64,000 nt of DNA from positions 13,103,373 to 13,167,372 of the forward strand of contig NC_066850.1 of NCBI RefSeq assembly GCF_001640805.2, read 5' to 3'. The position numbers were made by a program, and so were the translations under genes. The DNA comes from Lates calcarifer (lineage: Eukaryota > Chordata > Actinopteri > Centropomidae). This document shows, piece after piece, positions 47,991 through 57,290 of the stretch (positions are counted from its first letter, which is position 1; every line of letters begins with the position of its first letter). The notes below the pieces were generated by a model that was given only the letters and a program-made list of their open reading frames with translations, was not told the DNA's origin and searched no databases.

Positions 47991-48822
47991 TGGACTTAGG
48001 TATGTGTGAAGCCCCGCCCACTCACTCTGGGTGGGTGACTGGGTGGGGAGATGGGTTTGTGACCGACCTTAACACTCCTGATTTCACATCAGCAGTGGAT
48101 GCAATCTCTTCCTTCTCCATTTTAAAGTCTGCAGCCATGCTTCCTCTGCCAGGCTGTGCATGCTAACAGTGACGATGCTAATATGGCGATATTATCATGC
48201 AAACAAGTTTGAAAAAAAAAAAAATAATTAAAATATATTTTTTCAAGGTAAGGTACACACCATCTAACAGCATCCATTAGCTTAAGGTGGCTAACCCACA
48301 CACCTGACCCAAGGAAAGGGGAGCTCTCGGTCTATATTCCAGTCACTACACCAGTCTACAGATCTGGATATAGACACGTAAAATACCTAACTGAGCTTGG
48401 ACCTGAGCCAGAAGAGTTGAGAGAATGTTGAGGAATGAAAACCAGCAGATGTTGCAAAGTGTTATGATCGGCATCCTGGCAGCAACGCCCCAAACTGGTT
48501 CAACAGGAGAAAGTGACGCAGCAACGTTTAAGAGTAAATTCATTCTGAGAGAATTAAAGAACTGAAGAGCAACAAAAGAGCTGCAGTCCTGTAAGAGAAA
48601 CTTCCAACAAGCATTTATTTGTAATCCATCAGGCCCTTAAGGAAGTTTTCCCCTAACATTGGTGAGTACAGTTAGTGATTTACTGTGTTTAAACAGCTGT
48701 GAGTAACACACCATAGTACAGGCTGTGTTCTTCTGTTCTTATTTTGAGCTCACACGGAAGCTTGTCGGTCAAATGATAACTCTGGTATTTGGTATTTTTT
48801 TAACCTGGGCCTGAGTAACGCT
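46978..48822. other. Unassigned non-coding stretch
   Basis: A TG array at about 47958-47989 and a poly-A run near 48211. The part from about 48400 may hold the promoter and first non-coding exon of the TRIM gene; this is inferred from position only. Confidence 0.35.
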
Positions 48823-48962
48823 TGTGTTGTGCTTGGTAAAATTATTGTTTTTATCAGTGGAGTCTGGTATCGCCATTGAGCAATGTTTGTGGTTAAACAA
48901 AAAGGATCTTACTCTTTAAAAAGGTCTCAGTAGGAATCCTATCCATAATGTTGTCAGACTTA
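48823..48962 (+). repeat. Family A fold-back element, copy A6 (right half)
   Basis: Has TTATCAGTGGAGTCTGGTA, GGTTAAACAAAAAGGATCTT, ACTCTTTAAAAAGGTCTC and the right terminus CCATAATGTTGTCAG. The left half is missing. It ends about 270 bases before the TRIM start codon. Confidence 0.75.
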
Positions 48963-49110
48963 ATGTGGACAAAGGCCCATTGGATTACACTGCAACAGCT
49001 GTTGTTGAATTCTGCAAAGATTTTTGTCCCTATCAATCATTTAAACCCCAATACATGGTAATATAAGACCTTGGTGCAAAAATACCAATTATATTTTGAG
49101 TTTACAATAA
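48963..49110 (+). repeat. Family D repeat, copy D2
   Basis: Shares TTTTTGTCCCTATCAATCAT, TTAAACCCCAATACATGG-like and ATATAAGACC segments with D1 (9.53-9.64 kb) and D3 (51.95-52.08 kb), in the same orientation. Confidence 0.55.
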
Positions 49111-49227
49111 TGAAATAAATGGTTTTTGGTAATATATCAGTAATTTAGCTTAAAACTTTATCAGTAGGCATGTAAAAATGAAAGTGTTGTTACATCAAGT
49201 TTTAACTCTTGTTTTTAGAGCGCCAAC

Positions 49228-50871
49228 ATGTCGGCTACCAACTGCCTACTGACAGAGGAGCAGCTCCTGTGTAGCATCTGTCTGGATGTGTTCACTGATC
49301 CAGTCACATTACCATGTGGACACAACTTTTGCAAAAACTGCATCATGCAGCACTGGGACAGTAACACCCTGTGTCAGTGCCCTTCATGCCAGGAACCTTT
49401 CTATAAGAGGCTCGATCTGAGAGTCAATATTTTTATATCTGAGATGGCTGCTCAGTTCAAACAGGCGGCTGGAAGGAGCAGCTCCGGCCAACAAGCAGCC
49501 AAATCAGGAGAAGTTCCCTGTGACATCTGCACTGAAACTAAAATGAAAGCTCTGAGGTCCTGCCTGGTGTGTCTGGCCTCCTACTGTGAGGCTCACCTGA
49601 AGCCTCACCTGACAGCATCACGCCTGAAAAGACATCAGCTGATTGACCCCGTGGAGAACCTGGAGGGTCGCATGTGTATGATACACGATAAACCTCTGGA
49701 GCTTTTTTGCAAGACCGACCAGACCTGTGTGTGCATGCTCTGCCCGGTTTTAGACCACAAGTCGCATGAAGTCGTCCCACTGAAAGAACAAGTCGAGAGG
49801 AAGAAGGCCGAGCTGGGGAAGACAGAGGCTGAAATTCACAGGATGATCCAGGAGAGACGACTGAAGATTCAAGACATCAAACACTCAGCAAAGCTCAGCA
49901 AGGAGGCTGCAGACAGAGAGATGGCGGATGGTGTTCAGGTCTTCTCCGCTCTGATTCAGTCTTTGGAGCGAGTCCAGGAAGAGCTCATCGGGATGATTGA
50001 CGAGAAGCAGAAAGCGACAGAGAAACAGGACAAAAGTTTCATCCAAGAGCTGGAGCAGGAGATCTCTGAGCTGATGAGGAGGCGAGCCGAAGTGGATCGG
50101 CTTTCTCGGTCTAAAGACCACCTCCACTTCCTCCAGACTTTCTCGTCCCTGGATGTTTCTCTGTCCACCAAAGACTGGACGGAGGTCAGCATCGATCCTC
50201 CATCATATGAGGGGACTGTGAGGACAGCTGTGGATCAGCTGGAGGAGACGTTCGGCAAAGAGATGAAGAGGCTGCTCCATGAGGCTGAGCTAAACCGGGT
50301 CCAGCAGTTTGCAGTGGAGGTGACTCTGGATCCTGACACAGCTCACCCTGCTCTCATCCTGTCTGATGACAGAAAACAAGTATGTCACGGTAACACAAAG
50401 AAGAATCTCCCAGACAACCCTGAGAGATTTAATCCCAGTTGTTGTGTTTTGGCAAAACAGAGTTTCTCTTCTGGAAAATTTTACTTTGAGGCTGAGGTTA
50501 AGGGGAAGACTAGGTGGTCTTTAGGAGTGGCCAAAAAGTCGATCAAAAGGAAGGGAATAATCCCACTGTGCCCGGAAAATGGCCACTGGACTATGTGGTT
50601 GAAAAATGGAGACGATTACGCAGCTCTTGTTGGTTCTCCTCTACATCTCTCTCTAAATTCAAAACCTGAGAAGGTGGGAGTGTTTGTGGATTATGAGGAA
50701 GGTCTGGTCTGCTTTTATGACGTAGATGCTGCAGCTCTTCTTTACTCTTTCACTGGCTGCTCCTTCACAGAGGAAATCTACCCATTCTTCAGTCCTGGGC
50801 TCAATGAAGGCATAAATTCTGCCCCTCTGATCATTTCTCCTGTCATCCACACTAATTTTTTAAAAAGATAA
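49228..50871 (+). CDS. TRIM-family E3 ubiquitin ligase (bloodthirsty/TRIM39-like), intact
   Basis: 547 residues in one uninterrupted exon. RING C3HC4 at 15-54: C15, C18, C30, H32, C35, C38, C51, C54. A first B-box-like zinc region at 98-123 (CDIC, CLVC, C120, H123). A standard B-box2 at 150-180: C150, H153, C161, C169, C172, H177, H180. A long coiled coil follows to about 330, and a PRY-SPRY (B30.2) domain runs from about 367 (LDPDTAHPALILSDD, GKFYFEAEV, WTMWLKNG, VGVFVDYEEGLVCFYD) to the end. All zinc ligands are present, so ligase activity is expected. Family members ubiquitinate targets chosen by the SPRY domain, many in antiviral or inflammatory signalling; the target here is unknown. The start ATG has A at -3, with an in-frame TAG at 49216-49218 just upstream. 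The group is expanded in fish; a specific orthologue cannot be named. Confidence 0.95.
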   Translation: MSATNCLLTEEQLLCSICLDVFTDPVTLPCGHNFCKNCIMQHWDSNTLCQCPSCQEPFYKRLDLRVNIFISEMAAQFKQAAGRSSSGQQAAKSGEVPCDICTETKMKALRSCLVCLASYCEAHLKPHLTASRLKRHQLIDPVENLEGRMCMIHDKPLELFCKTDQTCVCMLCPVLDHKSHEVVPLKEQVERKKAELGKTEAEIHRMIQERRLKIQDIKHSAKLSKEAADREMADGVQVFSALIQSLERVQEELIGMIDEKQKATEKQDKSFIQELEQEISELMRRRAEVDRLSRSKDHLHFLQTFSSLDVSLSTKDWTEVSIDPPSYEGTVRTAVDQLEETFGKEMKRLLHEAELNRVQQFAVEVTLDPDTAHPALILSDDRKQVCHGNTKKNLPDNPERFNPSCCVLAKQSFSSGKFYFEAEVKGKTRWSLGVAKKSIKRKGIIPLCPENGHWTMWLKNGDDYAALVGSPLHLSLNSKPEKVGVFVDYEEGLVCFYDVDAAALLYSFTGCSFTEEIYPFFSPGLNEGINSAPLIISPVIHTNFLKR

Positions 50872-52660
50872 TTGATTTTCACAGTTGCAGTGACCATGAA
50901 TATTATTTGCTTCAAGATTTTCTTAAAATTCTGAGATCAGATTCAAACCTGTATTGTTTATTTTCAGACTTTGGCTCATTTTCCCCTTTAGTATAATTTT
51001 CCTGAGCAGATGCGAACACCGCAATCATAAGCAGGTGCAGATCAAAACAAACTGAAAATAGTCTTGGACGGGGCACAAACTGTGGAGCACTTGATTTGTG
51101 GTAGCAACATGATCCGACCTCTGACGTGAATACACAACATGAATCAAGGTCCATTTTCATTCTTGCTGCCAACCCAAAAAGGTGTTTTTTACCTGACCTG
51201 TAGTGATGCACTTTGACTTGCTTCAGTTTTATTTGTGTTTAAACATAAACCAAGCCAAGGAGAAAATGCAACAGGTTCACCAACTCATTCTCTGACTCAG
51301 AGCAGAGAAAACAAACTCATGGTTTGAAAACGCCCAATGACACATTTTGACAGATAATTTGACTTGTCATAGCAGGAAAAGCACATACAGATCCATTAAC
51401 ATCAGTGATGGCTTAACATTACAAAGGTGCACATACTCTGAACATTGGATGGAAGACATTTTGACATGTAATGGTTGGACGAGCTATCTGTGATTGGCTG
51501 CGTCCATTGCTTACCTTACACTTTTTTGTTTGACATATCCTGTGCAATAAGCTGTAAACTGACTGCACTCTTTTTTTCTGGTCTTGGCTGGTACTGCTAC
51601 ATTGCTTACTGTATTGTCACTGGTGTTTATGGCTGCGTGTTTGTTCAAGCATGAAGTAATTTGCAGATTGATTCCCTCTGCTGCTGCTGGCATCCTGAGC
51701 TCTATTGTTTGGCTGTTCGTCATATTGTCACACATTAAGATCCTTGCTGCTGCTGCTGCAGTCTGTGTCAGCCACAACACAGAAATCTGTCAAGAATAAA
51801 TTTGATTGCAGGACAAGGTAAAAGCATGGATAACTTTGTCCTGGTCCGTGGAGGATTAAAATGACTTTTGGGGAAGGAAGCAGGATCTTAATTTGAGAAC
51901 ATAACAGAGAATGGAGTCAAATAACATTCACTGGTTTCAAGCTGCAAAATGTCTTCCTTATCACTGCACCAATTCCAAAAATGTTTGTCCCTATCAATAA
52001 TTTACACCCAAAAATAAGAGAAAATAAGGCCCAGGTTGAAAAATTCCTGAGTTATCTGTTAAGTATATTACATTTGGAAAATGAAAAGACTGAGGCAGGC
52101 ATACCAGAGGAGGTACTCAAAACATGAACTCATCCGTCAAGGAAAAGGGCTGAGAATTGAATCTTTGTCATCTGCACAGCTTGTGTTTTCACTCATTGCT
52201 TTTTTCACAGGTTTTAAAAGAGCAGGCTGTCAGTAACTCAAACCATATGCTGTGTTTGATTAGCCGCCATAAATAAACCTGCAGCAACTGAACAGTGTTG
52301 ACCCAGCAGTGGGACTTGAAAAAGATATAAGCTAACATGATTCCTATGCTGAGATGCATCAGATCACTGGTAGAGCTGTGTGACAACAGAAAGACCAAAT
52401 TATGACATCTGTCTGTGTTTACAATATTTAAACTGAAATCGGGTTGTGAAAGAAACTCAGTCTTATTTATGTGATTTTAACTATCTACCCTCTTCCATTC
52501 ACACTGGTATCTACTGTGTAGATAAATGTCTAAATCTGGATCGTAAAGATAAAGAGTGAACTGTTCCACAGGCCGTGGAGTCATGTGAGTCTTACTGTGT
52601 TGTTTAGTCTGACTGTTCTCTGGTGCCATCTAATGGCTGCTGCTGGTTTGTTGTGTCATA
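50872..52660. other. TRIM 3' flank, repeat D3 and unassigned DNA
   Basis: The TRIM 3'UTR probably runs to a polyadenylation signal near 51795. At 51950-52080 a third family D copy (TTTGTCCCTATCAATAATTT, ACACCCAAAAATAAGAG) lies in the same orientation as D2. The 71-codon hydrophobic ORF 51584-51799 overlaps CTG/GCT repeats and is not taken as a gene. Confidence 0.5.
51795..51800 (+). promoter_or_regulatory. Candidate polyadenylation signal for the TRIM gene
   Basis: The first AATAAA noticed downstream of the TRIM stop codon on the plus strand, giving a 3'UTR of about 0.9 kb. Confidence 0.4.
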
Positions 52661-52662
52661 GT

Positions 52663-52831
52663 TACACTGTATGGCCAAAGGTATATGGACTTCTGCTGCT
52701 GTAACATTTTTTTCAGAAACTGGATAACAATTATCTGAACCAAGGCATTAAAAGTTATCCACACACAAGTGTCTTGCTCCCAGTTAGTGCCCTCTATATA
52801 TGTGTGTGCGTGTATATATATATATATACAC

Positions 52832-52862
<31 letters not shown>
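52663..52862 (+). mobile_element. Tc1-like terminal repeat remnant and TA/CA microsatellite
   Basis: TACACTGTATGGCCAAAGGT then ATATGGAC resembles the terminus TACACTATATGGxCAAAAGTAT of a teleost Tc1-like group. From about 52797 a compound (TA)n(CA)n microsatellite follows. No transposase seen. Confidence 0.45.
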
Positions 52863-52863
<1 letters not shown>

Positions 52864-52899
52864 AGGTTATAATATGTCCTCTGGGCAGCAATACTCATG

Positions 52900-53290
52900 A
52901 GTGCAGTGTGGAAGCTAGAGTGATTTGCTATCAGAAAGTAACAAGATGGCTAGCTGGTTAGCATGCTAACTTCAGTAGAAGAAAAGACTTTAAAGAAGTT
53001 GTAGCAAAAATATTGGCATTGTTTTCCACTGCTGGAGACGGCTGTTGGTGGGTAAAGGAATGAAGTTTGATAGTGAATTCACAATGTTTCTTCTGGACTG
53101 ATAAGTTAACAGCTGTTTATTATTAGCTATTTAAAGGACCAGTCTAGGGAAAAAAAAGTCATCAAACTTTCTCTACTCACTAAGAGCTCTCTCCAACAGT
53201 GGAATGCAACAGCAGTGTTATGTTTCTATTTCTGTCACATCTTTTCTTCCACTGAAGTTGGCATGCTAACCAGCTAGTTCTGGTTTGTCA
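52900..53290. repeat. Family C fold-back repeat, copy C2
   Basis: The left arm GCTAGCTGGTTAGCATGCTA and the right arm TAGCATGC-type string GGCATGCTAACCAGCTAG are inverted copies. Inside them CACTGCTGGAGACGGCTGTT and the reverse of CTCTCTCCAACAGTGGAAT also pair. The centre holds AAAGGACCAGTCTAGGG. Confidence 0.6.
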
Positions 53291-53747
53291 TATGGGCATA
53301 TTATAACTTCTCCTTCAAATGTGCTTTTGAAATATATGTCCTCTGAATGTTATCTCAATGTTTTTGTTTGTCTGGTCTTGATTTCTTCTGTAACTCAGAG
53401 ACATACACCCATGAATAGAGCACAACCAAATGTGGTTAAATGTTGTCATGTCCACATTTTTGGTCTTTTGTGTGGTGATTTACTACCATTAAGACACAAG
53501 AGTCTTAGTGAGGTCAAACACTGATGTTGGTAGATAAGGTCTGGCTTAGTTTGGATGGGGTTGAGACCCTCTGTGTGGGTCAAGTTCTTCCACACCAAAT
53601 ATGGAAAATCATGTTGAATCAGGACCACACAAACACAAAGCAGGAAGGACTCTATTTTCTAAAAATCACAGTGTGCCTGTTACAAACAGATCTTAATATT
53701 GTTTACATGATTTCTCCTGTTGAAAGTTTGATGGGTATCAACTCTTT

Positions 53748-53915
53748 ATGATTTCAAAACCTGTCACTGCCTCCTTGGTCTCCTCAGTGTTTCCCACCTT
53801 CAGCCACCATCACCCACCCTCCACACACCTGTTCCCAATCATCTAATCAACTCCCAGACATAAATACCAGCCTCTTTCCCTTTGCTTGCTCACAACTGAT
53901 TCAAAAGACTTTAAG
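53748..53915 (+). mobile_element. LTR/retroelement promoter-like remnant
   Basis: CACACACCTGTTCCCAATCA, CAACTCCCAGACATAAATAC and CCAGCCTC resemble the U3/TATA region of gypsy-like LTRs in teleosts. No internal region is present. Confidence 0.35.
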
Positions 53916-53994
53916 AGTAGGTGCACACAGGTGCTTCAACCTGGGAGCTCTTCATGCTGAGCAGTCTGAAAAGTCTGGCAAGAATACAGGGACA

Positions 53995-54225
53995 TCAGTG
54001 ACTGTGACAGCCTGCATGGAGTTTGCCAAACAGCATTTAAAAGACTCTGACAGCGTGAGGAGAAAGGAGGAGACAAAAATTGAACCTTTTGGGCAGAACT
54101 CCAAACATTATGTCTGGCAGGTGCTGATGGGTAAAAAATTTATCCATTTAAAATAAAATCTACAGCACAGAAGAATCTACAGAAAGTGAAGGGCTCTGAA
54201 TACTTTCTGAAGCCACTGTAGATGT
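53995..54225 (+). pseudogene. Tc1-like transposon, deleted, with transposase fragment
   Basis: Translation from about 54016 reads MEFAKQHLKDSDSVRRKEET then KIEPFGQNSKHYVW. This corresponds to the EFAKKHLKDS...SDETKIELFGxNxKxxVWR block of Tc1 transposases, with the segment carrying the second catalytic Asp (SDE) altered by a deletion. About 60 bases later the terminal inverted repeat GGGCTCTGAATACTTTCTGA then AGCCACTGTA closes the element. The remainder of the transposase is gone. Confidence 0.75.
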
Positions 54226-55249
54226 GGGAGGAATGCAGGGGAGGAACCAGAGGCAGGAAACAGAGGGAGGAAACAGTGGGAGCTACTATCAGCATGAAAG
54301 GAAGGAAACACAATATTATATGATGCAAGAGAAGCCACTGCAGAAAGTATGTGGTCTTTTTTTAATTAAAAGAAACAGGCTTAACAGAGAGAGTTTAATT
54401 CTGTCTTGTTTTTTGTTTTGTTTGTCTAAGTCTGTCATTATTTTCAACAATCAGTCATTTGAGAAACATAGACTGTGTTTGTGTTTATTTTTGGAAGCCA
54501 AATAAAAAACTGTGGCTTATTTGTTTTTTGTTTGTTTGTTTGTTTTTTTCTATTCATTCTAAGAAATAAACGTCTTTTCCTTGAATAGATTTTAGCAGAG
54601 CTGAGAGAGATCTCAGAGACAGTTTTAAGATCTCATTTAAAAAATAACCTTGCCATGAACAGAAGATGAACCAAAGACCTTCATTTCAGTTTATCAGTGC
54701 TCTCTGAACTCTGAAAGCTCCTTGAAAAAACAAAACAAACAAACAAAAAAATATATAAAAAACAGACTGCACAGACTTTTTTAAATCCAGGCCAGCACCG
54801 GTGAAACTTTTATGCTGACAACAACCTTTGCTAACACTGTGCTGAATGATAACTAGGCTCGCTACTTGACCCTGCAGTGGAATCAAAGCTGAGGATGCTG
54901 TCTCCCAAACATCAAGACAACCTTTAGTATATCCCCAAAAAATGTCTCCCTTTTTTGCCAGGACAGTAGCAGCCACGATGGCTACCATTTTTGACCCTGT
55001 TTTTTTCTCTCTAAAACTGCAATTTTCCTCTGTATTCTTGTACAAGATTCCTTAACTCTCCATCAGCTCCTTAAATGCCTCTCTTAACCCCTCAATCACC
55101 CTGTTTATACTCCCATCAAACCTTACCCTTCTTTCACCTCCTCAGTGTGCCAACATCTCCTCAAAACTATATTTTCCCTGCACTCCCCTGTCTCCATTAG
55201 TCAAAGGTGAGGGAATGACTCTTTGAAATTAACCATTCAGACAGCACTT
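54226..55249. other. Unassigned non-coding stretch
   Basis: Contains (TTTG)n near 54520-54545 and A-rich runs. The 119-codon minus-strand ORF (55045-54686) has no recognisable domain. Confidence 0.4.
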
Positions 55250-55445
55250 GTTCTATACAATAGTGCTTTCTAGCACAGACACACACATTTGCACACCAAT
55301 GACACCAATTGCCATCGGAGGCAATTTGGGGTTCAGTATCTTGCCCAAGGATACTTTGGCACGCGAACTGGAGGAGCCGAGAATTGAACCACTAACCTTC
55401 TGATTGGTGGGCGACTGCTCTACCTCCTGAGCCGCAGCTGCCACA
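55250..55445 (-). mobile_element. tRNA-derived SINE
   Basis: On the minus strand the head reads GGCAGCTGCGGCTCAGGAGG then TAGAGCAGTCGCC (A box), and about 25 bases later GGTTCAATTC (B box). The body CTTGGGCAAGATACTGAACC and CAAATTGCCTCCGATGG and a GTGTGTG-rich end follow. This is a widespread percomorph SINE type. Confidence 0.75.
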
Positions 55446-57290
55446 GTGCTGTGTTCACTGTCAGTAGGGAGATCTGAAAAATTAACTAACCCTTAGCAGT
55501 AGTTGTTATTGTTGCCACATGGCTTTAACCTCAGTGAAACTTCATTAATAACTGTACCTACACAAATAAGACATTGTTTTTCCTGGTAGGGTATTTGTTC
55601 TCAGTGCTGCAAGTATTGCTGGGGTCTCCATTTTCCCAATGTTACCTGCTCTGTACAGAAAACACACATATATATTCCTAAAATGCAAGGTCAGGATTTG
55701 CCATTAACCATTAGGCCAAATATCATGATGATATAAGTCCACTGGAGTGATTTATTTTTACTTAAGTGATTTACAGAAACACACATAGTCTGGAAAATAT
55801 GCAAGTTCACTGTCATAGAATTTTTTACAAACATGCAAACAGGTGACAGAGTTCCTCTCTGACCTGATCATTTTAACCCAAGGAGGTTCCTAAATGTTTG
55901 TTGGTAACTTCATGTTGACAATTCCTTCAGATTACTGACCACAATCCAGCAGTAAAAAGAATCAGTCTTTATAATTACAATAAAACGATCGTGGTCTTTA
56001 TTAAAAAAATTTAAAAAATACAACATCGGACATCCATCGGAGAATCCTCATCTTAAAACTGTCTCTAGGCATTGCCAGATATGTTAAGAGCAATAATGTA
56101 AAAGCTATTATCAGTGCAGATTCTGATCAGATCAAACAATAGTAACATTTGTAACAATAGTAACAAGATGGTTTTACAGCTAGGCTAGCAGACACCCCCC
56201 ACCCCCCCCAACTTGAGTCTTTGCACCAAATTAAACTAAATGAATCCTGAAACTATTTCTGTATTGGACACATAAAACTGATTTTGATAACTTCACTAGC
56301 ATTAAAAACAGCAAAATCCTGCAGCAAAATAAATAAATTGCAACAAAATGTTTGCAATCAATGGATTTGCTTGCAGGGACAAATCAAATCCACAAATATA
56401 TTTTCAATAAATCTCCCCTTTGACACACAAAATTGTGCTGTTAACCAATAGCAAACTATCTTCACAGCGCTGCCCTTTGGAGAGAATGAGTTCAAAATAG
56501 AGGGAGCTATCCAATTAGTCTGTTAGCTGTGTTGCACCATCCACTTTTGGTTGTGGTAGTCTTTTGAATAAACTACATGAATTTGTTAACTTGCTTGCTA
56601 ACTGACCTTTAACTAAGTAAATAACTGGACTGTGTAACTTTAAAGCTAAATGACAGTTAGCATGATGTTTAGTTGGAAGCACCATGGTAACAGTCTAGCA
56701 CTAGCATGTTCCTGGCAGCTAAGTGTGTTAGGAATTAGCTCTCCAGCTGCACTAGTTCAACTAGCCCAACAACTAGTCACTACATCAATGAGCTTCCAGC
56801 AACACCAGTTTAACAAAGATGTAAAACTTTCCAAACTATTTAATTGTTGTTTTTAAAATCAGTGGTAACTCTGATGTTACGACCTCCTCGGGCTAACACA
56901 GCTTTAGTCATGGAGAAGGGTTAAGCTTTAGAAACTGCTTCTTTCATATAATATGTCTCTGTTACATAAGATTACAATACTGTATACCATCAAATAACAC
57001 AAAAGAGATATATAATTCTCCAAAAAATAAATGTTTGCTATTCAAGCAATATTTTCTACAATAGAAAGCTGGAAGAAAAAGTGCTTGGAGACAGCACTTT
57101 TTCTCCAAAATGAAATCTTCCTGCAGCACACCACATTGTCACTCTGTCTCCTGCTCTCCCTGTCGTTCTCTTACAAGGCAGAAATGTTGTAAAAAAAAAA
57201 AAAATTAAAAAAAAGTAAAGAATAAGGCATGTATTAACAACTGTGTCCTCCAATTATAGTTCAGAGGTAAGGGCTGAATGATGGTTCCCC
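55446..57290 (-). other. Tetraspanin 3'UTR and downstream DNA
   Basis: The tetraspanin stop codon is at 57291-57293. A minus-strand AATAAA (TTTATT at 55997-56002) is a possible polyadenylation signal, giving a 3'UTR of about 1.3 kb; nearer signals were not noted. A C-rich run lies at about 56191-56210. No other exon recognised. Confidence 0.35.

Larger units (their letters stand above)
48662..49218 (+). other. Predicted 5'UTR intron of the TRIM gene
   Basis: A good donor (ATTG|GTGAGTACA, GT at 48662) and a pyrimidine-led acceptor (CTCTTGTTTTTAG, AG at 49217-49218) lie upstream of the start codon. The frame of the TRIM ORF is closed by the TAG of that acceptor. Fish TRIM genes of this group often have a non-coding first exon. 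The interval contains fold-back copy A6 and repeat D2. Prediction only. Confidence 0.35.

Noticed and set aside
51584..51799. 71-codon hydrophobic ORF downstream of the TRIM gene
   Set aside because: The alanine stretches come from GCT/CTG repeats; both strands are open there and no family is recognised.
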